Assembly: GCF_026125785.1 (NCBI RefSeq) | Contig: NZ_JAHCKL010000015.1 | Span: forward strand, 1-64,000 | Direction of reading: 5' to 3' | DNA from: Hydrogenophaga sp. | GTDB lineage: Bacteria > Pseudomonadota > Gammaproteobacteria > Burkholderiales > Burkholderiaceae_C | Length of the DNA stretch: 64,000 nt | Part shown: in pieces, positions 34,201-42,662 of the stretch | Position numbering within the stretch: the first letter of the stretch is position 1 | Layout of the letters: the number at the start of each line of letters is the position of its first letter | The notes under the pieces: model-generated | What the model was told of the DNA's origin: nothing | Databases searched by the model: none | The model's input: only the letters and a program-made list of their open reading frames with translations | Program-made: the position numbers and the translations under genes

Positions 34201-36683
34201 GCACGGTCACGCTGGTGGGCACGGACGCCTTCGGCAATGCGATCACGCGCTACACCACCACCGACGCCAGCGGCCAGTACGGCTTCGCCGGCCTGCCACC
34301 GGGCCAGTACACCGTGCGGCAGTCGCAGCCCCTGGGCTACACCAGCGTGGCCAACACGGTCGGCCCGGTCACGGGTGGCAGCGCGGGCGCGGTCGGCGCG
34401 CTCGGCGGCGCCGTCGAGACCCTGGGCCTGAGCTTCAACGCCACGCCAGGCGCGGCGCTGCAGGTCAACTTCGGTGAGTCGCAGGGCAACGGCGTGCACG
34501 GTTTCAAGGCCGTGCGCATCGTCACGCCCGCAGCGGCCGTGGGCATCTCGCCCGGTGCCGAGGTGGTCTGGCAGATCATCTACCGCAACGAGACCGCCCA
34601 CCCGGTGACGATGGACGTGCGCGACACGCTGCCCACCTACATGACGCGCACCGGCGCGCCCGCCATCACCCACCGAGGCGGCAACGGCGGCGTGTTCACG
34701 CCCAACGCCGGCTACACCGGCGTCGCCGGTGGTGACCTGCTGGGCACCGCCGTGCTGGCCGCCAACGGCGGCTGGATCTCGGTGGACGTGCCCGTGGTCG
34801 TCACACCGGGTGCCACCACCACGCTGTTCAACCAGGCCAGCGCGGGCGCGCTGGGCATCCGCACCGACACCGTGGACGACACCACGCCCAGCGGCGGCCC
34901 CGGCCAGCCGCCGGCCGGCGTGATCACGCCCGGCAGCGTGCCGCAAGGCACCTACCAGACCAGCGGGCTCGACGCCACCGGCGTGCCGCTGGCCGCGCTG
35001 CCGGCTTCGCTCTCCGGCTCGGTCTGGCGCGACGACAACGGCGACCGCCGCCGCGACGCGGGCGACACGCCGGTGGCCGACTGGGCGGTCGAGGTCGTGG
35101 GCAGCGACGGCCAGGCCGTGGCCTGCCGCACCGTGCCCGCCAACAGTGCGCAGGGGTGCGTGACCATGCCCGACGGGCGCAGCCTGTTCCGCACCGGCGC
35201 CGACGGCAGCTACGGCGTGATCGGCCTGGTGCCCGGCGACTACCGCATCTACTTCCGCGACCCGGCGAACAACGTCGTCTACGGCACGCCGCAGAACACC
35301 GGCGGCGACACCAGCTCGCGCCTGTCCAGCGAACGCGACCACCTCGCGGTGACGCTGCTGCCGGGCGCCGACCTGCGGCAGCAGGACCTGCCGCTGGACC
35401 CCTCGGGCGTGATCTACGACGCCAGCAGCCGTGCGCCCATCGACGGCGCCCAGGTGCGCTTCTGCGGCCCGGCCGGCTTCAACCCGGCGACCATGCTGGT
35501 CGGCGGCGCGAGCTACACGGTGGTCGGCGGCTGCGCCCAGATGCAGACCGGCCCGGGCGGCTTCTACCAGTTCCTGCTGGCGCCGGGCGCGCCTTCGGGC
35601 GAGTACACGCTGGCCGCGTCGGCGCCGAACTACGCACCCACGCCCATCGCCTCGATCCCGCCGCAACCGGGCGCGCTCACGCCGTCGGGTGCCTCGCCGC
35701 TGCGCGTGCAGGCGCAGGCCGGTCCGCCCTCGGGCACCCAGCCCACCACCTACTACCTGCGCATGAACCTCGCACCGGGCATGCCCGACGTGGTGCACAA
35801 CCACATACCGCTGGAGCCATCAACCGGTGCGGGCCTGTTCCTGCAGAAGCAGGCCAGCCGCGACGTCGTCGAGCTCGGCGATTCGGTGCAGTACACGCTG
35901 CGGGTGCTGAGCCCCAACGGCCCGGCCACCGACGTCGTCATCACCGACAGCCTGCCCGCGGGCCTGCGCCTGATCCCGGGCACGGTCCTGCAGGACGGCG
36001 TGCGCGTGGCCGATCCGGCCGGCTCGCCCGGTCCGGTGCTGAGCTTCGCGGTCGGCGGCTTCGCCGCCAACACACCGGTGACCGTGACCTACCGCGTTCG
36101 CGTCGGCGTCGGCGCGCAGCAGGGCGACGGCATCAACCGCGCGCAGGCCGCCGGGCTGGTGAACGGGACACGGGTCTCGTCCAACCGGGCCCAGGCACGC
36201 ATCCGCATCACCGGCGGCGTGTTCTTCCAGGAAGCCTGCGTGGTCGGCAAGATCTACATGGACTGCAACCGCAACCGCATCCAGGACGCCGAGGAAGTCG
36301 GCATCCCCGGTGTGCGCTTCTACCTGCAGGACGGCACCCACCTGGTGTCCGACAGCGAAGGCAAGTACAGCATCTGCGGCCTGCCCGCGCGCACCTCGGT
36401 GATGCGCGTGGACACCACCACGCTGCCCACGGGCAGCCAGCTCGTGACCAGCAGCAACCGCAATGCGCTGGATGCCGGCAGCCTGTTCCTGGACCTCAAG
36501 TTCGGTGAGCTGCACCGGGCCGACTTCATCGAAGGCAGTTGCTCGCCCGAGGTGCTTGAGCAGGTCGAGAAGCGCCGCCGCGTCGGCCAGATCGTGAGTC
36601 CCCTGGTCGATCCACCGAGTCCGCCACCCCCGCGCGTTTTCCGCTCCGGTCCTTCGCCGGCCGGCAAGGGAGGTGCGCAATGA
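28263..36683 (+). CDS. Giant secreted surface protein with DUF11 and SdrD-B-like repeats
   Basis: 2806 residues. The signal peptide is about 1-39 (cleavage after SVHA). Residues about 40-1380 hold some ten DUF11-type beta repeats of about 130 residues (e.g. LTVSKAISPTTVAPGD..., FTDTLPAGM), most with a paired cysteine pattern. From about 1385 come SdrD-B/Cna-B-like modules starting GSISGRIYMDANNNGVHD (1387), SEISGKVYRDDNNNGVAN (1543), then about 1698, 1833, 1955 and 2251. Another DUF11 unit follows at about 2525 and a last SdrD-B-like module near 2658, then a Pro-rich tail. No sortase, PEP-CTERM or autotransporter domain is seen. ATG preceded by AAGAGGGG. Its stop overlaps the next start. Probably an adhesin or surface-layer fibre. 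Confidence 0.88.
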   Translation: MFRFFARGAATGKGTPAPFANTARTLAFAAALLAATSVHATLVVSQAVSASTIVVGERTRLTITVSNDSVQEDGVQLINNLPPQLRLYPASYPGYVAPVSTCAGAVVNAAPGAGVGGVDVLSVTGMSIPAHSAGIDGSCTVSVDITSYNGGGTWNNVINATDLSPAAASPAQQSVLVNSILLPAVSKNLGGATLVQGQSRTATITFTNPNSGVNIPFTTFTDNLPSNLEVLGIVGNTCGSSTSFTPSSVTLSGGAIPAGAPGTCNLQFTIRGVLPPGAASAADANTIAAGDIGNTRGLTYPGANTNITVNSPINLSKGFSVTPLTAGADSLLTVRIGNTSTSPLTIVGLSDTVGAGWPAALRNSGPIGAANLNGCGPGATLVAGSDGGVDKGFVLSGAEVAVGGECRIQFNVTSTTTGIHTNSLPLGAVTNAQGFTSPARPASIDVRDNALTVSKAISPTTVAPGDIATFAVSVTSFSIAPQTSVSFTDTLPAGMVYVDATQGGITPTITGGCSFSAPMPAPLVTAPSFSFDFPGAAAGGTTCVVRFTARVPDNASPSTLLTNQSFTAGNGTVTGSAGAVSLTAVNPLVVTKTFDGVVARQRFQGTPSVVQIELTNNNFSVLSNLTFTDTLPAALRVANPANATTTCGGTVTANPGDDRFTLSGGSLPGRLATSPFSPGQCSVRVTVVGGTVGVHSNQIPAYNGSNAAQTVSATGTVANVPGSTIRNLNTTTSSLEYLPALTVAKTFLTNPVQVGGSSRVRITLGNTGSGQLTGVSATDPLAGTGLVVATPANASTTCAGPVSLNVPAGGTSAALTGATIAGGTSCDFLFDVLAQSSTPSVNTLGPGAVTADGGVASTTTTTATLNKITSAVNLTKAFSPNTIAGPGSVSRLTISIDNTSATALSNLAVTDNMPAGMVVGVVPNASTTCAGGIVNATPGAGVVSLSGGSLAGNSACTVSMDITSSAIGTLNNTLPAGAVTNTQGVTNANPFTANLAALAGLGVEKYFDPSAVAAGQPALLVIRVRNSLPQPLTNISTTDNLPAGLLVATPANASTTCAGAVITAAGDKVSFRGAQLPGGPSACEVRVYVVAAVPGSYVNVIPGGTVVANDGAVTNPQPGPSATLHVLQPPTIAKAFAQATVAPGTPNRLTVTITNPNATQALTGVALRDNLPSGLFVAQVPNASTTCAGGTVSAVASATSAQVAGATVPAAGSCTFAFDTVSNIPGLYTNTIPTGALTSNQGVSNPDPASANVRVLEPPTVVKTFVPPTISPNGVSRLTITLGNANASAQTLAQALDDTLPAGVVVAPTPAIGGTCTSGAVTAAAGTALVRYANGASIPSGGCTIEVNVTASTAGTYPNVILAGALRTGAGSNPSPAEADLVVSPLGSISGRIYMDANNNGVHDIGEPPLAGQSVSLIRALDSVVLQKTTTDAGGFYVFRGLADSATLGSDYTVRYLRGGSDSVGVGGQPSPSAQINPGSGTFQARLTAGSTAEASIVGSGQIGTPNNSNVDFVSRRSNIRLDATGGTVASSVGNNFGELVPSEISGKVYRDDNNNGVANGTEPGIAGAQVTLAGVDDLGQAISLTTTTDADGNYRFANLRPSCSPLNAPTCPGYVVTQGAQPAGTVNGTPTAGTVVNLSSGSATGTAGTASNNAPAISHGAPAYSIPAGTSRVAGIVLPANARSAGNNFGELANDRSVSGRIFTDANGDGVFNGSDSGVGSGAPGAGNVAQTLTLTGTDLSGNPVSLTTTTDANGQYTFTGVPPGANYTVTCTSCAPPAGFINSTVPLAWPGSTGGTAAGTQAVPAITGIDLSGPQTASVNNHFTKTLPGSQVSGYVYFDPDNSGGVATADDLPVPGQTLELRDQVSGALVATTTTDASGAYVFTGLPAGNYRVLMPALPAGTTHGRTSAGTLGGAPNGTATPPGTAPAAIASIAVGANQTTANHNFPLVSDIRIAGRVYEDIDFDGQYSGGEPGLPGGTVTLVGTDAFGNAITRYTTTDASGQYGFAGLPPGQYTVRQSQPLGYTSVANTVGPVTGGSAGAVGALGGAVETLGLSFNATPGAALQVNFGESQGNGVHGFKAVRIVTPAAAVGISPGAEVVWQIIYRNETAHPVTMDVRDTLPTYMTRTGAPAITHRGGNGGVFTPNAGYTGVAGGDLLGTAVLAANGGWISVDVPVVVTPGATTTLFNQASAGALGIRTDTVDDTTPSGGPGQPPAGVITPGSVPQGTYQTSGLDATGVPLAALPASLSGSVWRDDNGDRRRDAGDTPVADWAVEVVGSDGQAVACRTVPANSAQGCVTMPDGRSLFRTGADGSYGVIGLVPGDYRIYFRDPANNVVYGTPQNTGGDTSSRLSSERDHLAVTLLPGADLRQQDLPLDPSGVIYDASSRAPIDGAQVRFCGPAGFNPATMLVGGASYTVVGGCAQMQTGPGGFYQFLLAPGAPSGEYTLAASAPNYAPTPIASIPPQPGALTPSGASPLRVQAQAGPPSGTQPTTYYLRMNLAPGMPDVVHNHIPLEPSTGAGLFLQKQASRDVVELGDSVQYTLRVLSPNGPATDVVITDSLPAGLRLIPGTVLQDGVRVADPAGSPGPVLSFAVGGFAANTPVTVTYRVRVGVGAQQGDGINRAQAAGLVNGTRVSSNRAQARIRITGGVFFQEACVVGKIYMDCNRNRIQDAEEVGIPGVRFYLQDGTHLVSDSEGKYSICGLPARTSVMRVDTTTLPTGSQLVTSSNRNALDAGSLFLDLKFGELHRADFIEGSCSPEVLEQVEKRRRVGQIVSPLVDPPSPPPPRVFRSGPSPAGKGGAQ

Positions 36684-39600
36684 ACACCACCCGTTCCGCC
36701 ATGCGACCTCTTGATGCCGCCCTCCACGGTGTGCGCCGCCCGCTGCTGGCGCGCGCCCTGACCTCGGCCCTGGTGCTGCTGCCGCTGGGCACGGCGCTGG
36801 CGCAAACGCAGTCGCTGCCGCCGCGCTTCACGCCGCTGGCCCCGGGCAGCGACCCGGCCCAGCCCGCACCGGCGACCGCGCTGCCGCTGGCCGCGCACTG
36901 GCGCGCCGGCAGCCTGGCCGACAGCGGTCAACTGGTGCTGGAGGTGGCGCAGGACCAGATGGTGGCCGACGGCCGCTCGGTGGTGCTGCTCACCGTGCGC
37001 CTGTTCGACCGCGATGGCCAGAAGGTCACCGCCCCCACCGACGTGCTGGTCAGCACCAGCCACGGCCGTGTGCGCCTGCCTGGCGCGGCCATCGACGAAC
37101 CGCCGCGCCAGGACCTGCGCCTGACGGTGCGCGGCGGCGAAGCCGTGGTCGAGCTGGTGTCCTCCTTCCGCCCCGGCGATGCGCAGTTGCAGGTGCAGTC
37201 CGGCAACGTCGCCGTGCGCGGGCGCGTGGGCATGGTCACCGAGCGGCGGCCCATGATCGCCGTCGGCGTGGTCGAGGGCACGCTCAACCTCAGCCGGCTG
37301 GACGCTTCCCAGATCAGCCCGGCGCGCGAGGACGACGGCTTCGAGCTTGAGATCAAGCGCCACACCGGCAGCTTCGACAACGGCAAGGGCTCGCTGGGCG
37401 CGCGCACCGCGTTCTTCCTCAAGGGCGTGGTCAAGGGCGAGACCCTGCTCACGCTGGCCTACGACTCCGAGAAGGAGTCGCGCGGCCGCCTGTTCCGCGA
37501 CATCCAGCCCGACCAGTTCTATCCCATCTACGGCGACTCCTCGCTGCGCGGCTTCGACGCGCAGTCGCGCCAGCGCCTCTACGTGCGGGTGGACCAGGGC
37601 CGTTCCTTCGTGCTCTACGGCGACTTCAACACCGGCACGGGCGGCCCCGCGCGAGAGCTCAGCCGCATCAACCGCTCGGTCTCGGGCCTGCAGGTGCACC
37701 ACGAAGGCGAGACCTTCGAGGCCAATGCCTGGGTGGTGCGCGACAACGTGGCCCAGGTGGTGGACGAGCAACCCGCGCGCGGTGTCTCCGGTCCCTACCG
37801 GCTCTCCAGCAGCGACGGCATCTCCGGCTCCGAGAAGGTCGAGATCCTCACGCGCGACCGCAACCAGCCGTCCATCATCCTGCGCGCCGAGCCCATGGTG
37901 CGCTTCGTGGACTACGAGTTCGAGCCCTTTGCCGGCAGCATCGTGTTCCGCGCGCCCGTGCCGTCTGTGGACGCCAACCTCAACCCGCAGTCGGTGCGCG
38001 TCACCTACGAAGTGGAGCAGGGCGGGCCCAAGTACTGGCTCGGTGGTGTGGACGGCAACTGGCGCATCACGCCCGCGCTGGAGATCGGCGGCAGCCACGT
38101 CGAGTCGCGCGACCCGGCCGACCCCTACCGCCTGAGCGGCGTCAACGCCACGCTGCGGCTGGGCGAGCGCAGTTGGGCGCTGGTGGAAATCGCCCGTTCC
38201 GAACGCGAGGCGCTGGGCGCCCTGGGCAAGGGCGACGGTGCACGCGTGGAAGTGCGCCACGAAGGCGAGCGGCTCGACGCCCGCCTGTGGGCCGGCAGCA
38301 CCGACCGCGAGTTCTCCAACATCTCCTCGTCCTACAACGGCGGGCGCGGCGAGGCCGGCGCCGTGGCCACCTGGAAGATCGACCCCCAGTGGTCCTTGCG
38401 CCTGGACGCCATGCGCTCGCACGACAAGACCATCGACGCCGTGCGCGAGACCGCCTATGCGGGCGTGCAGTACGCACTCACGCCGGCCTGGACCGTGGGC
38501 CTGGGCCTGCGCCACGTCACCGACGACGGCGGCGTGCCCAACGCGGCCTCGGCCTCGGGTGTGAACATCCCGCAGACCTCGGGCTTCACGCCCTTCCAGA
38601 TCAACGCGCCGCTGTTCGCGGCCACGCCCGGGCAGACGCGCAGCTTCAACGCGCTGTCGGTCAACGCCGTGGGTCAGATCTCCGATCGGCTCACGGTGCT
38701 GGGCGAGTTCGAGCAGGACCTGGAGAGCGCCAGTGGCCGACGCGTCACCGTGGGGGCCGACTACCGGCTGAGCGAACGCTTCCGCGCCTATGGCCGTGCC
38801 GAGGTCTCCAAGGGCCTGGGTGGTGTCAACGGGCTGGCGGTGCAAGGCCGCGAGACCGCGCTGGTGGCCGGCCTGTCCAGCGAGACCGTGCGCGGCGGCG
38901 AGGTCTTCAACGAGTACCGCCTGCGCGACGCCATCTCGGGCGAGGACGCGGTCAACGCCATCGGCCTGCGCCAGACCTTCGCCGTGGCCGAGGGCGTGCG
39001 CCTGAGCGCCAGCGCCGAATTCCAGAAGGCGCTGGCCGGCGAGGCCACCTCGGCCACCGCGCTCACCGGTGGCATCGACCTGGCCTACGACCCCAACTGG
39101 CGTGCCACCGGCCGCCTGGAATGGCGCCGCGACCGCAACCACGACGCCTGGCTCTCCACCGTGGGCACCACCGTCAAGATCGACCGCGACTGGTCTCTGC
39201 TCGTGCGCAACGCCCTGTCCCTGCAGAAGGCCCGCCACGGCGGCGCCTACGACCAGTGGCAGGACCGCTTCCAGATCGGCGCGGCCTACCGCCAGACCGA
39301 CCTCAACCGCGTCAACGCGCTCGGCCTGTACGAGCTGCGCGCCGAGAAGGACGACAACCCGGCCGTGGACTACCGCCGCACCTCGCACGCGGTCTCGCTG
39401 CACGGCGACTACCACCCCAGCCGGCCCTGGTGGCTCACCGGCCGGCTGGCGGGCAAGTACGTGTCCGAGCGCTTCCCCGGTGGCGTGCCCTCGAACTACA
39501 CCGCCTACCTGGCGGGCGGCCGCATCACCTGGGACGTCACCGAACGCTGGGACGTCGGCGTGCAGCACCACATCCTGTGGAGCCCGCGCGGCGGCTCGCG

Positions 39601-39829
39601 CCAGCATTCCTTCGGCGTCGAGGCCGGCTACCTGCTCAAGGCCAACCTCTGGCTGTCCTTCGGCCTCAACGCGCGCGGCTTCTCCGACGACGAACTGCAG
39701 GGCGCGGCCTACACCCGCCAGGGCGTCTACCTGCGCCTGCGCTTCAAGTTCGACGAGACGCTGTTCCGCGGCAACCAGCCCGAGACCAACCGCGCGTTCA
39801 GCCCGCTCGCCTCCGCCCAACGCCCCTGA
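36680..39829 (+). CDS. Outer-membrane beta-barrel protein with N-terminal invasin-like domain
   Basis: 1049 residues, signal peptide to about residue 41 (GTALAQ). Residues about 88-185 resemble a bacterial Ig-like (Big-1/invasin) domain (DQMVADGRSVVLLTVRLFD). From about 220 to the end the sequence alternates as amphipathic beta strands ending in a YLRLRFKFDE-type strand, so a large outer-membrane barrel is predicted. The last 20 residues trail beyond it. It starts inside the stop of the giant repeat protein (ATGA), so the two are translated together. It may anchor or export the giant protein; it lacks the TonB box and plug typical of TonB-dependent receptors. Confidence 0.8.
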   Translation: MNTTRSAMRPLDAALHGVRRPLLARALTSALVLLPLGTALAQTQSLPPRFTPLAPGSDPAQPAPATALPLAAHWRAGSLADSGQLVLEVAQDQMVADGRSVVLLTVRLFDRDGQKVTAPTDVLVSTSHGRVRLPGAAIDEPPRQDLRLTVRGGEAVVELVSSFRPGDAQLQVQSGNVAVRGRVGMVTERRPMIAVGVVEGTLNLSRLDASQISPAREDDGFELEIKRHTGSFDNGKGSLGARTAFFLKGVVKGETLLTLAYDSEKESRGRLFRDIQPDQFYPIYGDSSLRGFDAQSRQRLYVRVDQGRSFVLYGDFNTGTGGPARELSRINRSVSGLQVHHEGETFEANAWVVRDNVAQVVDEQPARGVSGPYRLSSSDGISGSEKVEILTRDRNQPSIILRAEPMVRFVDYEFEPFAGSIVFRAPVPSVDANLNPQSVRVTYEVEQGGPKYWLGGVDGNWRITPALEIGGSHVESRDPADPYRLSGVNATLRLGERSWALVEIARSEREALGALGKGDGARVEVRHEGERLDARLWAGSTDREFSNISSSYNGGRGEAGAVATWKIDPQWSLRLDAMRSHDKTIDAVRETAYAGVQYALTPAWTVGLGLRHVTDDGGVPNAASASGVNIPQTSGFTPFQINAPLFAATPGQTRSFNALSVNAVGQISDRLTVLGEFEQDLESASGRRVTVGADYRLSERFRAYGRAEVSKGLGGVNGLAVQGRETALVAGLSSETVRGGEVFNEYRLRDAISGEDAVNAIGLRQTFAVAEGVRLSASAEFQKALAGEATSATALTGGIDLAYDPNWRATGRLEWRRDRNHDAWLSTVGTTVKIDRDWSLLVRNALSLQKARHGGAYDQWQDRFQIGAAYRQTDLNRVNALGLYELRAEKDDNPAVDYRRTSHAVSLHGDYHPSRPWWLTGRLAGKYVSERFPGGVPSNYTAYLAGGRITWDVTERWDVGVQHHILWSPRGGSRQHSFGVEAGYLLKANLWLSFGLNARGFSDDELQGAAYTRQGVYLRLRFKFDETLFRGNQPETNRAFSPLASAQRP

Positions 39830-39849
39830 TCTGTTGTGAGACCCCTGCC

Positions 39850-40929
39850 ATGAACGCCAAACACCTTCTGCTGTCCCTGCTGTCGCTGGCCATCCTGGGT
39901 GGCTGTGCCGCGACCGATCCCCGTGTCACCGACCGCGTACCCGGCGCGCAGCCACCGTTCGCCGAACCCGGTCGCCAGACCGACGAAGCCCAGCGCGCCG
40001 ACCACCGCGTGCTGCAGTCGGTGCAGGACCGGCTGGCGCGCCTGAACCGCGACGGCCGCGTCCCCGTCAACAGCTACCCCTGGGCGAAGGCGCAGTGCTG
40101 GCTGGACATGGCGCGCCAGAACTACCACGAGAACGACCGCGGTCCCGTGGTGCGTGAGGCGGTGGACGAATCGGTGCGCCTGATCGACGCCCTGGAGAAG
40201 GGCGCCACGCCCGAGGTCCGCACACCCCTGATCGGCGGCAGCGTGCGCCTGCGCGAAGACCTGTGGGCGCGCGCCGAACGCGCGCGCACCGGCCCGGGCG
40301 CGGCCTGCGTGGCCGCGCAGGCCGCCTGCCTGGAGGTGCAACTGGTCTGGATGGGCCATGAATACGCCGAAGGCGGCTGGCGCCACGCCAACCCCTACAT
40401 CGGCATGGCCGAGACCATGGCCGACCGCATGGACGCCGGGCAGGCGGCCTGCGCCGCACTGCAGCCTGCTGCTTCGCCCGCTGCTGCTGCGCCAGCGCCC
40501 GTGGTGTCCGAGCGCGTGATCGAGCGCCTGGTGCTCGCCACCGACGCGGTGTTCGCGTTCGACCGCGCCGACCTGAACGACATCGGTGCCGCCGGGCGCG
40601 CCCGCCTGGACGTGATCGCCGAACGCGCGCGCGGCTTGCGCGGCATCGAGCGCATCGTCCTCGTCGGCCACACCGACCGCCTGGGCGACGCCGCCTACAA
40701 CCAGGCGCTCTCGCTGCGCCGCGCCACCGCCGTGCGCGACCACCTCGTCTCGCGCGGCCTGGACGCGGCGCTGTTCACGGTGGAAGGCAAAGGCAGCGCC
40801 GAACCCGTGAAAGCCTGCTCCGACAGCCTGGCGCGCGGCGCCCTGATCCAGTGCCTGCAGGACAACCGGCGCGTGGAAGTGGAGATCCGGGGGCGGCTGG
40901 AGGCCGGTTCGGGCGCCACCACGCACTGA
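39850..40929 (+). CDS. OmpA-family lipoprotein
   Basis: 359 residues. A lipoprotein signal ends LAILGGC with acylated Cys19. The middle (60-200) is helical and charged. An Ala/Pro linker leads to an OmpA C-terminal peptidoglycan-binding domain (about 230-345) with VFAFDRADLNDIG, LVGHTDRLGDAAYNQALSLRRA and DNRRVEVEI. It follows the barrel gene by 20 bases. It would tether the outer-membrane system to murein. The CLQDNRRVEVEI end is canonical for the domain. Confidence 0.9.
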   Translation: MNAKHLLLSLLSLAILGGCAATDPRVTDRVPGAQPPFAEPGRQTDEAQRADHRVLQSVQDRLARLNRDGRVPVNSYPWAKAQCWLDMARQNYHENDRGPVVREAVDESVRLIDALEKGATPEVRTPLIGGSVRLREDLWARAERARTGPGAACVAAQAACLEVQLVWMGHEYAEGGWRHANPYIGMAETMADRMDAGQAACAALQPAASPAAAAPAPVVSERVIERLVLATDAVFAFDRADLNDIGAAGRARLDVIAERARGLRGIERIVLVGHTDRLGDAAYNQALSLRRATAVRDHLVSRGLDAALFTVEGKGSAEPVKACSDSLARGALIQCLQDNRRVEVEIRGRLEAGSGATTH

Positions 40930-40996
40930 GGCACCGCCGGGTCCTAGACTCCCGCCCTGGCGCATGGGCGCCGACACGCACACGGGAGGGTAGGAG

Positions 40997-42658
40997 ATGG
41001 AATTCAAGGCGGGCCAGGCCCTGGGGCGCGGGAGGATGCGCCTGATGATGTACGGCGGCGTGCTGCTGGGCATCTTCATCAGCACGGCGTTGTCCGGCGC
41101 CAAGGGCGCGTGGCTGACCCGGTTCACGGTGTTGTTGATTCCGTTGATCCTGCTCATGCTGCTGGTGGATCTGCTTGTCATCCGCAAGCTTCCCCGCAAG
41201 GGCGAGGTCGTCGTGACCCTGGAGCCGGATGCGCTGGTGTCCCGCCTGCTCAGCTCGCGGCTCAAGCGCGTGGCCTGGCAGGACATGGAAAGTGCGCGCG
41301 TGGAGAGCCTGGGCGGTCACATGGTGCTGCAGTTGCGCTTGCGGCCCACGCCGCAGCGTCCGGACCGCCGCGCCTTCTTCACCGGCAACAACCCCGCCCG
41401 GCCCTACCTGACGCTGACGGCGCTCTCCCCGGCTGACCAGGAGCGTCTGCTCGACGCGGTGCAGGAGCGCCTGCGGGAACGGCAGGCGGGCATGGCGGCA
41501 ACGCCAGCGCCCAACGAGCTGGCCATGGCACGCGCGCTCGAAGAGCGGCTGGTGTCCCTGGCGCCGCGGCCGTGGGCCAGCATGGCACTGATCGCCGCGA
41601 ACGTGGTGGTCTGGCTGGTCACGGCGTGGCTGGGCGCGGGCTGGCTGACCGGCAATGCGGACAGGCTGTACGCGTTGGGCGGCAACACCGCCTCGGCGGT
41701 GCAGGGCGGCCAGTGGTGGCGGCTGCTCAGCGCGGCTTTCCTGCATTCGGGTGCCCCGCACCTGTTCTTCAACATGGTCGGCCTGTGGGTGGCGGGCGTG
41801 CTGGTGGAGCGCATCTTCGGCCGCGCGGCCTTCCTGCTGGTCTACCTGGGCAGCGCCCTGGCGGGCAGCACCGCCAGCCTCTATTTCAGCGCGCAAACCA
41901 CCGTGTCCGTCGGCGCGTCCGGCGCGGTGTTCGGGCTGGCCGGTGCGCTGGTGGTCGCGGTGGCCCGTGAGCGCGAAGCCCTGCCCCGGCTGTTCAACCG
42001 CCGCATCCTCGGCGGCATGAGCCTGTTCATCGGCTACTCGCTGCTGATGGGGCTGACCCGGCCCGGCATCGACAACGCGGCGCACGTCGGCGGCCTGCTG
42101 GCCGGCGCGCTGCTGGCCCTCCTGCTGCCAACCCGCTTCGACCTCCAGCAATATGAGGCGAGGCTGGGCAACCGCATGGCGCTGGCGCTGGTGCTGCTGG
42201 TCGCCGTACTGCCCTGGGCTGCGTCGCGGGCGCCTGCGGCTGCGGTCGATGTGCAGGCCCGCATCGAGTCCCGCAAGGTCTTCGAGCGCGCAGCGCGCGA
42301 GTTCGACGAGGTGGTCAAGGCGGTGCGGCAGGATGCCGAGGACCAGCGCGAAGGTCGCCGCTCGGCGCTGGAGGTGGAGGAGCGCAGCCGCAGCGTGCAC
42401 GCACCGCGCATGCACGCCGTCGCGCAGGCGCTGGAGTCGGTCCAAGCCCATGTCGGCGGTTCCGGGCTGCAAGCCTATGTCGCGGACCTGCTCATCCTGG
42501 CGCGCTCGCTGCACGAGTTGCTGGCCATGGCGTCGGTGATGGTGGACGGCAAGCTCGTCCCCGCCGACCAGGCACGTGCCCGGGTGCTGCAGGAAACGAT
42601 CCAGGCCGCCAACGCGCGCCTGCTGCGCCTGCAGGGCAACAATAAGCAGCCCTCCTGA
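40997..42658 (+). CDS. Rhomboid-family intramembrane serine protease
   Basis: 553 residues, larger than minimal rhomboids. A membrane-attached N-terminal domain (about 1-190, with two early spans) precedes the rhomboid core. The core shows PHLFFNMVGLWV (the HxxxN oxyanion motif), GASGAVFG with catalytic Ser308, and NAAHVGGLLAGA with catalytic His363. A charged C-terminal helix region (about 420-550) follows. It cleaves membrane proteins within or near the bilayer. The ATG has TAGGAG directly upstream. It begins 67 bases after the OmpA lipoprotein gene, so it may be co-transcribed with the surface operon, but no substrate link can be shown. Confidence 0.93.
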   Translation: MEFKAGQALGRGRMRLMMYGGVLLGIFISTALSGAKGAWLTRFTVLLIPLILLMLLVDLLVIRKLPRKGEVVVTLEPDALVSRLLSSRLKRVAWQDMESARVESLGGHMVLQLRLRPTPQRPDRRAFFTGNNPARPYLTLTALSPADQERLLDAVQERLRERQAGMAATPAPNELAMARALEERLVSLAPRPWASMALIAANVVVWLVTAWLGAGWLTGNADRLYALGGNTASAVQGGQWWRLLSAAFLHSGAPHLFFNMVGLWVAGVLVERIFGRAAFLLVYLGSALAGSTASLYFSAQTTVSVGASGAVFGLAGALVVAVAREREALPRLFNRRILGGMSLFIGYSLLMGLTRPGIDNAAHVGGLLAGALLALLLPTRFDLQQYEARLGNRMALALVLLVAVLPWAASRAPAAAVDVQARIESRKVFERAAREFDEVVKAVRQDAEDQREGRRSALEVEERSRSVHAPRMHAVAQALESVQAHVGGSGLQAYVADLLILARSLHELLAMASVMVDGKLVPADQARARVLQETIQAANARLLRLQGNNKQPS

Positions 42659-42662
42659 ACAC

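Noticed and set aside
30291-35804. A very long open frame on the minus strand opposite the giant repeat gene
   Set aside because: It is rich in Arg, His, Ala and Gly in the way typical of GC-rich shadow frames and mirrors the repeats of the plus-strand gene. It has no ribosome site, and the plus-strand frame has clear domains and a signal peptide.
39850-40929. Alternative that the OmpA-domain gene is Pal of the Tol-Pal system
   Set aside because: It is about twice the length of Pal, has a long helical N-terminal region and no tol genes around it.
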